A DNA stretch of 64,000 bases, taken from contig NW_024104532.1 of assembly GCF_003945595.2 (NCBI RefSeq), positions 7,687,501-7,751,500 on the forward strand, read 5' to 3'. How positions within the stretch are numbered: position 1 is the stretch's first letter; every line of letters begins with the position of its first letter. Below are positions 53,861 to 64,000 of this stretch, piece after piece. Position numbers and translations under genes: made by a program. The notes beneath the pieces are model-generated. The model saw nothing but the letters and a program-made list of their open reading frames with translations, did not search any database and had not been told where the DNA came from. Origin of the DNA: Pipra filicauda (Eukaryota > Chordata > Aves > Passeriformes > Pipridae).

Positions 53861-55162
53861 GTTTTAATCACTGTCCTTGCAACGCCATCTTCTTAACGTC
53901 TATAAAGTGTTCATCTGGTCTTTTCCTTTATATCATGTTTACAAATTGAATACAGTAGTTAAATATCAATTATTACAGGTCATATTTTGTGTTAAATACC
54001 AGGCATCTAAAAATAGAACAATGACATTTAGATACCAAGGACTTCAATGAATCTGTCTTTATGATGGTTTAAATGTCTTATTTACAATTTGCTGGTTTTC
54101 TGGGTTCACCGGTATCATCTTGCTTGCATTTCCACCACCTCCTTTGTATTTTCTATTCACTTGTTTTCAATAGATCACATTTTTTGCTTGAAAACCCATT
54201 ATTTCTCGGACTCTTTTTTAACTCTTCCCCAAGGACTGCAAGCCAGGTGTAAAGTCTCAGTACACCAGTCATCAAAACTTCTGTGGCTGCTTATTTATTT
54301 ATTTTCTAAGTAATTCTCAGAAATGAAGTCTCATAGCTCATACTCCTTATCTTGGTCATGGTTCCCTCAGGAGCTTGCCACGAACCTAATCTCTTTCAAA
54401 TTCTCCATCAAAATATCAACATAAATTTATATGTGTCCCTCTTGGTATCCATTAATTCTTGGAATACTCACCCAGTGTCATTTCATACCCTGTGTTACTA
54501 GATTTGGCTCTGTAAGCACAGATCATTTTGACCTTACTAGTTCCAGTTAAAATTCAAATGCTTCTGTTTTGTGCTTACCACTGCAATATTTTTCATCTGT
54601 TTGGAGGAAGTGGAACAAAGTAGCAATTGGTTGACTTTGCTGTTTGACCATTGAAAGTGAAATTACTGATGGAGTACAAGTATCTGACATCTGGCTGTGA
54701 TATTTAGCAAGATTCCTATTTGATAAAAACGTCTGGAAGATTTCTAAGGGAGTTGCATAGAAGAAAAGCTACTTTTTCTGGTGAATTTTAAAGATAAAAT
54801 GATCATCAAAAGCCTTCTCACTTGTGAGTTTCTCTTAAGTGCATGTGCAGTTGTAACTGAGGAGGGGAAAAGGTGGTTAACCTGGGATACAATTGTGAGC
54901 AGAATTAAGTCCATTCCTGATTGTTTGCATCTCGGTTGGAAGTGTAAACATTTTAGGCACCTGGGACTTCGCAGAGAATTATGTTTTATGGGCGACTGCA
55001 TAAATAAATCAGATTTCAAAAGGCACAGTTCTATTCTGGCTTTGAAAGATTCTTTTGAACAGCTGGTTCTGTTTTGTGGGGTCATACTGGAGCCCACGAG
55101 ATCCTTTTATTTAGATCTGTTTTAAAAAGGCAATTGGTGTCCTGGGCTTAAGTCTGTGTTAG

Positions 55163-55290
55163 GGAACCATGGAATATTTTAGGGTGGAAGGAATGGCTGG
55201 AGATCATTTAGAGGTCACAATCTCAGAATGTCCTTTCTTCCTCCTGCCTTCAGAGCAGTGACTGCAGAGGAAGGTCCTCAACACCTCAGG
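55163..55290 (-). mobile_element. Diverged CR1 LINE 3' fragment (probable)
   Basis: ACCATGGAATATTTTAGGGT, then GGAAGGAATGGCTGGAGATC and ATTTAGAGGTC, follows the order of a CR1 3' end in minus orientation (consensus-like GGAATGG, GGTTGGAAGGGACC, CTGGAGATCATCTAGTCC). A later segment with CCTGCCTTCAGAGCAG resembles the next CR1 block. Divergence is high and the right boundary is a guess. Confidence 0.55.
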
Positions 55291-55299
55291 AATCAGAAC

Positions 55300-58200
55300 G
55301 ATCCGGTTGCCTGAACTCAAACCTGCCAACAGTTGTACGACAGCTGGATCAGAAGGAAGGGATCTTTCACCATGCAGTATTTGGTTTCTTGAATTTCAAA
55401 TATTTAAACCCAATCTTAGGAGTGCCTAGGCATTAATTTCACCAGAGTTAAATACTCTTAACTGAGTATTCTGCAGAACTTGAGTGGGTTCTGTGCCTGC
55501 TGCCTTGATTCTGCTGCATTAATATCAAGGGCTGTTTTTCTTCTGTGAGCTGAATGGAATCAGGATCAAGAGCTAAGTAAAGTTAAACAGGCATTCATAT
55601 TCATTCAGGAGCAGTACAAAGTATGTATTCAACTTGGTGCCATAATTTGCCTGTGATATCTGGTAAGCTTATTACTTAGCAAGAGCTATTAGATGAAGTT
55701 GGACTCACAATTACAAGGAGACCCAATCAGGCTTTTGCTTCACAGAGCATGTATGACTGTAGGAAGCTGATTAGGATATTTGTAGGATATTAGTGGGAGG
55801 CTGAGGAGTTGTCATTCCCTTTTCTGAAAAGATGGATTTGTTCAAAAAGCTATCTAATTGGATAGATAATTGATTAACTGAGAAATTATATTTTCAACAA
55901 AAAGCTGTCACCAGTCTGATAAAAAGCTTGTCCTTTCCAGATTTTTGGAATATAAGGACAGATGTCTTCCAGTTGTCATTTCCCAGCTGGAACCCTGTAA
56001 GAAACAAAAGAGTTGTAAGAGAGCATCATACTATCAGGATGTGTTCAAATTGACTTTTTTTTTAAATAGTCAACAACAACTGGCTGCAGCATCTGGCATT
56101 ACTGTACAGTTCTAGAATTGTTAATTCTCCCAACTTTGATTGGAATAACGTTACAGACTGAAAACAACACAATTTCTCACTGGTTCTGCTTTTTTTTTCT
56201 TGAAAACTTACTTTACTACAAAATGTACATTTTGTAGTTGAAATAGGAACCTTGAAGTTCCTGATTTTGTGCTTTGGGACAACTGAAGAAAACCAACTGT
56301 GGTGATAGTATTGCTCATATAGCAAAAGGCAGCAGGAATTCTGTGTCTCCTCTCATCCCTGGTGGCTGCAGCCCCCAGGGAACTGCTACAAGGAATCAGT
56401 GGCAGTGCTTTACCCTTATCTCACAGAGCTGCAGAACTGCTCCCAATAGGAACATGTTCAGTTTTAACTGGTTCAGTGTTCTCTGAACAGCTTGGAGGTC
56501 TTCCTTCAGTTCTTAGTACCCTGGGGTTTGGGGTGGGGTGGGTGTGTTTGGATTGTAGGTGCTGAGTTCAAAGATTTCTGACCCTACTAATGATTTAAAT
56601 CTGTATATAATGCACAACATACTGGAATTAAGTCTATGACTGGGTAGGTCTTCTAGTAATCCACAAAGACCAAACCAAATAATACTTTTTTGGAGCATTC
56701 CACTTTTGAGTCTGCAATCCTGAGTCTGTGGGGTGCAGTGCTGCATATTCTTATGTTCTATATTACTGTGGTACCTGACTGCTTTTCATGCATATGCTAA
56801 TTCCCATTTCAGATCCAGCCATCAAAAATGTGTATAGTTGAAGGCACAAATTCAAAGGCCAGATTTGAAAGTTTGGCTTTTTTTTTTTTTTGTCCTGTTA
56901 AGCCATCAGAGTTAATTTAAAATTTCACACATAGAGTCTGCCTGCCTTGCTCTAAATCAAAAGTAGCTGCATTCAGATGAGGGAAGTTGTGAATGGAGAT
57001 TAAAACAAATAATAGAAAACATCAAGAATGTTCTGAAAAAATGAATGTTAGAGAGTATTCCTCTAATTTTGTGCAGAAGAGTACTTATTTCTTAACCCAT
57101 TAACAAAAAAAATATATAAGGTTAACTTGACTTCATTGAGGTTTTGCATGTCTTACACTTCATGGACATGAACTAAATCAGCTGTGCTAAACATACTTAT
57201 TAGTATTCAATTTATTTCCCAGTCTCTTGAAGGAACCATGCTAATGTTTGGGCTTCTAAGTTTGTTTTGATTTCTTAGTGGGAAATTGTATCCACATAAG
57301 TAAGCATGCACTGAACAGCAATAAATCATTATTTCTCAGATGACCAATATCAGCAGGAATCTCATATCCTTCCCTGCTGGAGCTGATTTCTAAATTCATT
57401 GAATAATTATTGGTGCTACTTTTCATATGTGACAAACATTCTTCTCTCTCTGATTCTGTTAAATCTTACAGTGATGTTCACTCACAACCCAACATGCAGT
57501 GGGTATTATTTTTAGGATGTGGCAAAAGGAAGAATAAGGAACCGACTTACATTTTAAAAGAACAACTTATAATAAACTTGGAACTTTGTACTATGTAGTT
57601 TAAGAAAAAAAATCCAATTCAGATTATTTTAATAACTTTTTAAATTTTGTGTTTTATCATATCAAAATGCAGATATTTTATTGAAATGTTTACATCCTTG
57701 TAATATCATGAAATGTCTCTGTCATGAAGAATAATGTTGTCAATTTTAAATTATCATAACGAAAATGCAGTGGTACAGGATAAAGTGTCTCTACTGAATA
57801 CAAAACTCGGTGAAGCTCCTGAGGTTTTAGCAACAATTATACAGATGGCAATGATCAATGGCTGCATGAAATTTTATCTCTTGCTGCAGATCTAACACCA
57901 GTTGTATCAGTGTCTTTTGGAGCACAGCAATTGTTTTTATAACCTGGATCAGAAAAGCAGTGGGAATTCCTGCAGGTCTGCTCCACCTGGGCTCTGGGTC
58001 ACTGGGATTATACCCAAAGCAGGGCTGGAGAACTCGGGGTCTCTGGAGCTGGGGCTGAGGAGGCTCATCTTACACGGATCTGAGGCATATTCATTCACTT
58101 CAGTTGAGGTTACTGTCACCTCATCAGCACCACTGATGTGCTATTAGGTAAAATTGGGGGGAAAAAAAGTAAGTGGTTCTCAAAATAAAATTAAAAGGAC

Positions 58201-61200
58201 AGTTCTTTAGAATTTAAAAATAGATCTATTAGAAATGTTAGTTAAGTCTATAGCAAATTACTGTTTCATTCATCAAAGGGTTAATTGAATTTTTAAATAA
58301 AACACTGCAGAACTTCTCTATAGAAATGAGATGTCAATTTGTTAGAGAAAAATCCTTTAACAGCCTGTAATTTAGTTTACCGCCAAAATGAATTTATTGG
58401 GTATTGACTGGCTCCCAACTCAGTTTTAATACTGATTAAATATTACAGCTTCATTTCAACAGCCCTGTTAGATTCTTCTAGCTTTTTTTTTTTTCATTCC
58501 CTCTTTTTCCCTTTTTTTTTTCCTCATATGGAAACTTGGGTGATTGGGTTCAATTAATTTTAGAAGTTATGTTTAGGATATGGTAGGTGCAGCGAGAAAA
58601 GCCAGTCTGTTTGCAATGACTTTCCTTTCTTGCTTGTGAAATATTGTTCCTTTTTTAGTCCATGGCTTATGCCTTCCAACCAGAGAGAGCAATTCTGCAA
58701 AGATTCCCTCTTCTAGAAGCTGCTGCTCTTAAAATAGTTCCATATTTTTCCATTTATTTACCGTATTACCTTTTGCTGCTATCAAAGCCCAATCTTTTGA
58801 AACCAAAGCAAAGTTTAATTTTCTCAGGGCTCTTAACTGTTGTACATTTCAGGATTTTAAATTGGCTTCCAAAAACTGAAATGCTGTGGAGTTGGTTTGT
58901 CATCAGTTAAATGTGTTGCCCTCCTGAGTGACAGGGATGGGATGTCTCGGGGAGTGCTGGTGCCTGGGTTTGTTATCCCACACTGTGTGGCCTGTGTTGC
59001 TGGCATCACTCATCTATATGCAACTAGCTCACCAAATGGCAAAAATAAATCTGATTTTATTTCTCAGTTTATTTAGTGAATTTCCAGATGCAGCTTTTTA
59101 ATATTTTTGGGGAACAAAGCAACAAAAGAGAAGGGGTATGCATATGTGTATGTGCTGTACACCCCCACGGGTAGGGGCAAGCTTCAGGCAAGTTGTGTCT
59201 GTTAACCAAATTGAAACTTAATTTTGCCCTGGTACCTCCCAAAGCAGTAAAGGCAGGAGGGGGGGGAAAGGAGAGATCTGGTGTCCCCTCTGCAGAGCCA
59301 GACAGCAAAGCTGATGCTGCAGGAAGCAGAGCCCTGAGGGTGAGCTGGGAAGCAGTGACAGCGCCCACCCAGCGATGGGCACTGCTCTTAGTGAGCAAGG
59401 ATAAACTGCATTTCTGCAGGGTTTGGTAGGGCTGGTTAACAATCCTCTGTACAGGAGTATGTGTCTGCTTCTTCAGGCTTTCTTTGTGCAGTTGCATCCT
59501 CATTTGAAGCATTGTTTTGGCTGTGTTATAATTTGTTAAAAAGCAGTAAATTTGTTAAGATGGAACTGAGGGGTTTTTTTTTAAATCATCCATAGAAGGC
59601 AGGGAAGTGTTTATTAAGAAAAGCTGTAATTGTTAAAGCGTTAATTGAATCATACTTTGGAGTATTCACATTTGATGGTCTGTTAGCTTAATAATGACTC
59701 AAAATGAATGTTGTTCCTTGAGCATTCAGCATAATGTGAATTTATTTTTTTTTCTTCAGCTGCTCAGACTCCAAGATAGACTTTTAGTATTAGAGGGTGG
59801 TTAAGGATTGTGGTACAGGTAAAATAACTCACCAACTTCCTTACTGTTCTTTTTAGAAGAGGGAAAGGAGAACAATGTCACAAGTTTTGATCCTTGATTG
59901 TTCCCTCCAAAGCTGACTGTGCATGGACAGATGGGTCAGTGTTACCACCAGCAGCTCCTTGAACCAGCTAAGGAGCCACATGGGGCAGCTAACAAAGTCC
60001 AGAGCTAAATAGTCATGATTTAAAGGTTCAGGTTTAATACTGGGCTGGGATGAACAGCAGTGTTTTACACCTTTAGGTGCTGTCATTCTGGATGACTCTC
60101 TGCTCAACAAAATATTCTTGCATCGGGATAACGTGGTTGTGATCGTAAAGGGATTTCTGGACTTACACTTTGTGGTACAATTATGCAGGAAGGTTTTAAA
60201 AATCTTCAGATACAGGGAATGTGCATCTGCTTCTGCCCACAGTACATTGGCGACCCCATGCTGTGAGAAACTTGTCTGTATATTTTTTATTAGATAAAAT
60301 TAAAATATTAGCGATTCAAATAGCATTAACTTATTCAATTTGTACTTAATCACTTTTTGTTGCTATTTGCCTATGTTTATGTGACTCTGCATTTAATATA
60401 TTACACCTAAATGGCAAGAGCTCTGAAGTAAAAGGTTAGAACTCCCAGCACCCTACAAGAGTCCCTAAAGAGAGCCAACCTTCCCAAGCAGGGTCTGTTG
60501 CTCCTTATTCCTTTGGCCTCATAGTCATAGATAAAAAGTTGCAGGATTTTTGTTTGTTTAGTTCCTGTAAGAGAATGAATATTTACACTTTCCTTTGTTT
60601 CGTGCAGGCAGATAAACATGTAGAGTGGCATTTCTTATCTTCTTTACATGCTGCCGTACTGCAGACACTCTGTTCCTGGGATGTTCAGGTTTGTGATACT
60701 TTTGGAAATAAATTTGGCAGCATTTCCTTGTACATCTTTTCCAGTAACAGCTGCAGCTTCTTTGCCTGTTGTGTTTTCCTTCTGTGATGGGTTGCAGTCA
60801 AGTGTAGTTATGGGAGATGGCTCCTTCCGCTTCTGAGTGTCGAAGCCAAGGAAGTTTTGGCAAAGTTTTTGCTCTTCTTTCTTCTTTCTCTTTCTTTGTC
60901 TTTCTCTCCTCTTGTGTATTTTGGCAACGTGCTGTGGGAACAACAGCTACAGCAGAGTTGCTACAGAGGAAAAGACAAAAGCTGATTATTACATAGTTAA
61001 TACTAATGGACTTCCTTGAGAGTAAAGAGCATTTCAGGTTGGATCTGTCCTGCAGCTTTAGGAATATTTGTGGGTTTGAATGGATGCTGAGGGTCTTTTT
61101 TATACTCTCGGTTTTCTGAGGGTAGGAGGAGAGGCCCCATGGTGGACACAGAACACTGGGACCTGTCAGACTGGTGTGTTTGGCAGGCTCCTTTCCTCAC

Positions 61201-63416
61201 AGTGTTCCTCGTTCCATGGAAGGACAGGGAGTCCGGAGCGAGTGTGGCTGTGCTGAAGGGCTGCAGGTGGAGCCCAGCTCACTGCAGGATGCTGGTGGGG
61301 ACAGGGGCTGCTGAGCTCAGTGTCTGAGCTCAGGGTGGGCTGTGTGGAAGCAGAGACCTTTAGAGGGATGCACAGATTTGATGGCTGGGGGGTGGTGCCT
61401 GACATTTAGGGCAGTGTCAAGGTTGAAGGAAGGCAGTGCTGCAGATGGTGATTGCAGTCCCTGCTAGAACGAGTGCTTAACTCAAAATTTAATATCTGAT
61501 GCTTTTAGCTCTGGGTGTGTGTTAATCAACCATGTGTGTAAAGCAGGATGGTGACCTTCACAAAACCCTGAGCCATTAGTTAATTCAAACAAACCTAAAT
61601 GTTTGACCAGTCATAAATACCACAAAGACTGAATGGGTGAAAACAAAGGAGATTAGAAGCTTTGTATATAGAAATCACCAAGTTTAGAATCATAATGGTA
61701 TTTAAATGATTCATTTACATCCAGATGGAAAGATAGTTCTTTTTTATGCGTGATTACAAAGTTACTACAACTACCAATTTATACCTGGAGGCACAGGTGT
61801 GACAGGCAGCACCAGGTTCGTGGGGTTTGTAATTGCTAGAGGTCTGTTTGTTTTGATTTTGTATTTTCTCACTTAAAATACAGATAATAAGAAGAAGTCT
61901 TTATCAGTGACTAGGGTGTCTTCATAATGCTACAGTTTTAAATCCAAGAGTTAAGAAACCCAGTTGCACTTATATAGTATGCTAAATATGTATATATATT
62001 TAAATGTACTGCACCAGAAGATATGAAATCAAGCTCACCTTCTGGTTCAGATTTAATGGTTTACGTCAAGGTAAAATTTCACAGGACTTAAGTGAGATCT
62101 GCCATCAGATGCAGACAGGAACTTCAGACTCCCACTAAAATTGATCTGTTTCCAAAATGAAGATTGCCAAGTCATGTAGGTGCTTCAGAGCATTTTACCC
62201 TGTTCCTTCCCATCCTTTATTGTTCGTCTTGCCTCAGTAAATCTATTTCCATGAATTCTTCTTTTTCCAGAAAGGTCTCTCTCAGAGCACTCTCTCTTGT
62301 CCTGTACCATTATTCCAGAGCATCTTCCCTCTTCCTTGCATGGTCTAAAACAGGGAATTCCTCCCCAGTCAGTGTCTCCAAAGCAGTTTGGATCTATCTG
62401 AACAGCCTTTCTTTCCTGTGTAAGCTCGACCTTTTCTTAACCCATGTTACAGTGGCAGTGATGAAAACCACTTGAAATTTAAAACAACAGCTTCCTTTTA
62501 CCTCTTGAAAATATTGGCAGTGTGGATTCTGTGATTAGATAATGGTTTGTAATCATTTTTATCTAGTGTTTAACCTAGTGTTAAAAATTTGCCCCTGATG
62601 TCCTCTTACTTCTGCCGTTTTTATTCAAGTAATTCAATTAATTAAATAAAATGTACTTCTTAAAGTAGAATCTTACATATTAACAGACCTCTGCAACTAA
62701 ATTTTAGTAAACATTACGTATTTTCTGACTTCACAAAACTAGCAGTCTAATGATAAGGAGATATCTTGAAAAGCCTCACAGTATTTAGGAGTCCTTACAT
62801 CTTTAGCAAGCTCTTTTCACTATAATCGGAAAGCTGCATTCTGCCTTTGATTTACTTTCTCTAACTACATTGATTTCCGTAGCCTAATATATATTTAATT
62901 TGTAGGGATGTGATTGCAACTAATATTACAGAGCTTTTAAAAGACAATAAATTCCAGAGTATGTTTTATAGATTTTTTTATTATTCTTTCTACTTCAAAT
63001 ATTTTAACCACTGAGGAAGGTATAATTTATCTTTTTGTTAGACTTCTGTGAGTTTTTGATTTGTTGTAACTCAGGTTACACTGAGATGGAGTGGTGTGTT
63101 CACATTTTCCAGACTATGTTCCAATGCAGTTCTCTATTTATAAACTGGTAACAAATTTATAAACTCATTTTTAAGGGAAACTCAGGCTGATGCACAGTTC
63201 CTAGAGTTCCACATAGCTCAGTCGACTTCCAGACACTTGGAATGTGCGGCTAATGTAGCCCTTCCTTGTGGGGAAGGAGAGGAAAACTGCAGGGATACCC
63301 AAAATGTAATTTGTCTTCTAGGTGGTTTTTTGAGATGTAAGCTACAAGAAGGGTGTAAAGAAGATGAGACCAAGCCTGTTCTTCCAGGTGCAACAGACAG
63401 GTGGAAACATTTTCAT
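55300..63416. other. Intronic stretch, no gene seen
   Basis: It holds a perfect 24-bp palindrome at 56215-56238, a T14 run at 56878-56891, pyrimidine tracts at 58482-58525 and 60871-60912, a G8 run at 59259-59266, and GC-richer patches near 59.3 and 61.1-61.4 kb. No exon or RNA gene was recognised. Confidence 0.55.
56215..56238. repeat. Perfect 24-bp palindrome
   Basis: The arm ACTACAAAATGT is followed with no spacer by its exact reverse complement ACATTTTGTAGT. I checked every pair base by base; the next pair outward fails. Confidence 0.95.
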
Positions 63417-63617
63417 TAACACAGAAGAAATTTTGTTCAACACGGTCAAACGCTGGGATCGGTGCCCAGAGAGGATATGGAGTCTCCATCCTTGGAGATT
63501 TTGGGAGCTTGACTGGGTGAGGTGCTGAGCAGCCAGGTCTTATTTGATCTGCTTGGAGCTGGGGTTGAAGTGGATGACCTCCAGAGGTCTCATCCAGTAT
63601 AAACTATTCTATGAATG
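63417..63617 (+). mobile_element. CR1 LINE 3' fragment, plus orientation
   Basis: The order of blocks is that of an avian CR1 3' region: GGTCAAACGCTGGGATCGG, GTGCCCAGAGAGG, GGAGTCTCCATCCTTGGAGA, GATCTGCTTGGAGC, TGACCTCCAGAGGTCTCATC, and at the end ATTCTATGAATG, a decayed octamer terminal repeat. The 5' end is truncated near 63417. It is diverged and non-coding. Confidence 0.9.
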
Positions 63618-64000
63618 TAGGTGAGCCTTTGTACCAACCTACGAGTTTTCCTCAGTGTTGTAATGAGGTTTCAGTTACCTCAGTTCTGGCCCGTAGTGCT
63701 GGTTTTTAGTTTTGACAATTCATGCCGTGGTGGATTTAACAAATACTGTGGATATGGCAGGATATAATTACAATTTTATAGAATTGTACTGAAATTTGCG
63801 TTTTGTAATTCCGATGTCTTAGCAATGAGATAACACGTGCCTTAGATTGTAGCTTCCCATTGTACAGGAGTTTTTATAGCTGTGTTGATATACAGCGTTG
63901 ACATAAGTTGTGACTTTCCCTCTTAAACCCCTAAGAAATGATAACCAAAAGGAAGTTAAATACCCCTATCTGATAGCAAGAGAGATCTCCCAGTTGGAGG

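Larger units (their letters stand above)
46000..55160. other. Intronic stretch rich in CNE-like patches, no gene seen
   Basis: Several patches retain CpG dinucleotides and homeodomain-like TAAT motifs (about 46.7, 48.2-48.7, 52.8 and 53.6-53.9 kb). A GC-richer patch lies at about 48980-49290 and a T15 run at 49418-49432. No gene was recognised. Confidence 0.55.
28143..64000 (+). other. TENM2: Downstream TENM2 intron (partial, 3' end outside window)
   Basis: The intron opens with GTAGGG and runs to the window end. The next teneurin-2 exon should encode a proline- and serine-rich stretch; no such phase-1 exon was recognised. The sequence is mostly AT-rich, with scattered GC-richer patches, CR1 debris and candidate regulatory blocks listed separately. 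Confidence 0.8.

Noticed and set aside
59069..59512. 147-codon minus-strand open frame
   Set aside because: GC-rich patch with several open frames at once; Leu/Pro/Ser-rich translation from a G8 run and simple composition; no domain recognised.
60644..60943. Minus-strand frame with a Lys/Arg-rich stretch resembling a nuclear localisation signal
   Set aside because: The basic stretch is the translation of the pyrimidine tract at 60871-60912 read on the opposite strand; low complexity, not a protein signal.

Overview
The window reads as AT-rich, intron-dominated vertebrate DNA. Fragments of CR1-type LINEs, with their characteristic 3' ends in both orientations, point to a bird. I cannot place the species below that level. 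There is no operon structure, no dense coding, and no RNA gene, CRISPR array or intact mobile element that I can support.

The only coding sequence I can defend is one 276-nt internal exon at 27867-28142 on the + strand. It has clean splice signals and encodes part of the cytoplasmic N-terminal region (Teneurin_N) of a teneurin. The residues fit teneurin-2 (TENM2) far better than TENM3 or TENM4 as I remember those proteins. Both exon boundaries are phase 1, so the exon could be skipped without shifting the frame. The 27.9 kb before it and the 35.9 kb after it are best read as two long, partial TENM2 introns. I did not recognise the neighbouring TENM2 exons (the N-terminal start before it, the proline-rich segment after it) anywhere in the window.

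Layout: 1-27866 is the upstream intron, with CR1 remnants at 3957-4121 and 27684-27750, several T-runs, a 31-nt purine tract and TA-rich repeats. 27867-28142 is the exon. 28143-64000 is the downstream intron, with CR1 remnants near 55163-55290 (diverged) and 63417-63617. It also holds a cluster of T/C homopolymer tracts at 40.4-45.9 kb and several stretches that look like conserved non-coding or enhancer DNA (around 43.4, 46.7, 48.2-48.7, 52.8 and 53.6-53.9 kb). The many short open frames, up to 160 codons, show no recognisable domains and I treat them as chance.

I do not see a previously undescribed multi-gene system. The features most worth a second look are four unusually perfect short palindromes (7464, 17030, 32596, 56215), a paired forkhead-like and TAATTA palindrome block at 25.66 kb, a CpG-retaining block at 48.2-48.7 kb, an octamer/homeodomain-like block at 53.6-53.9 kb, and a G7 run inside the exon.
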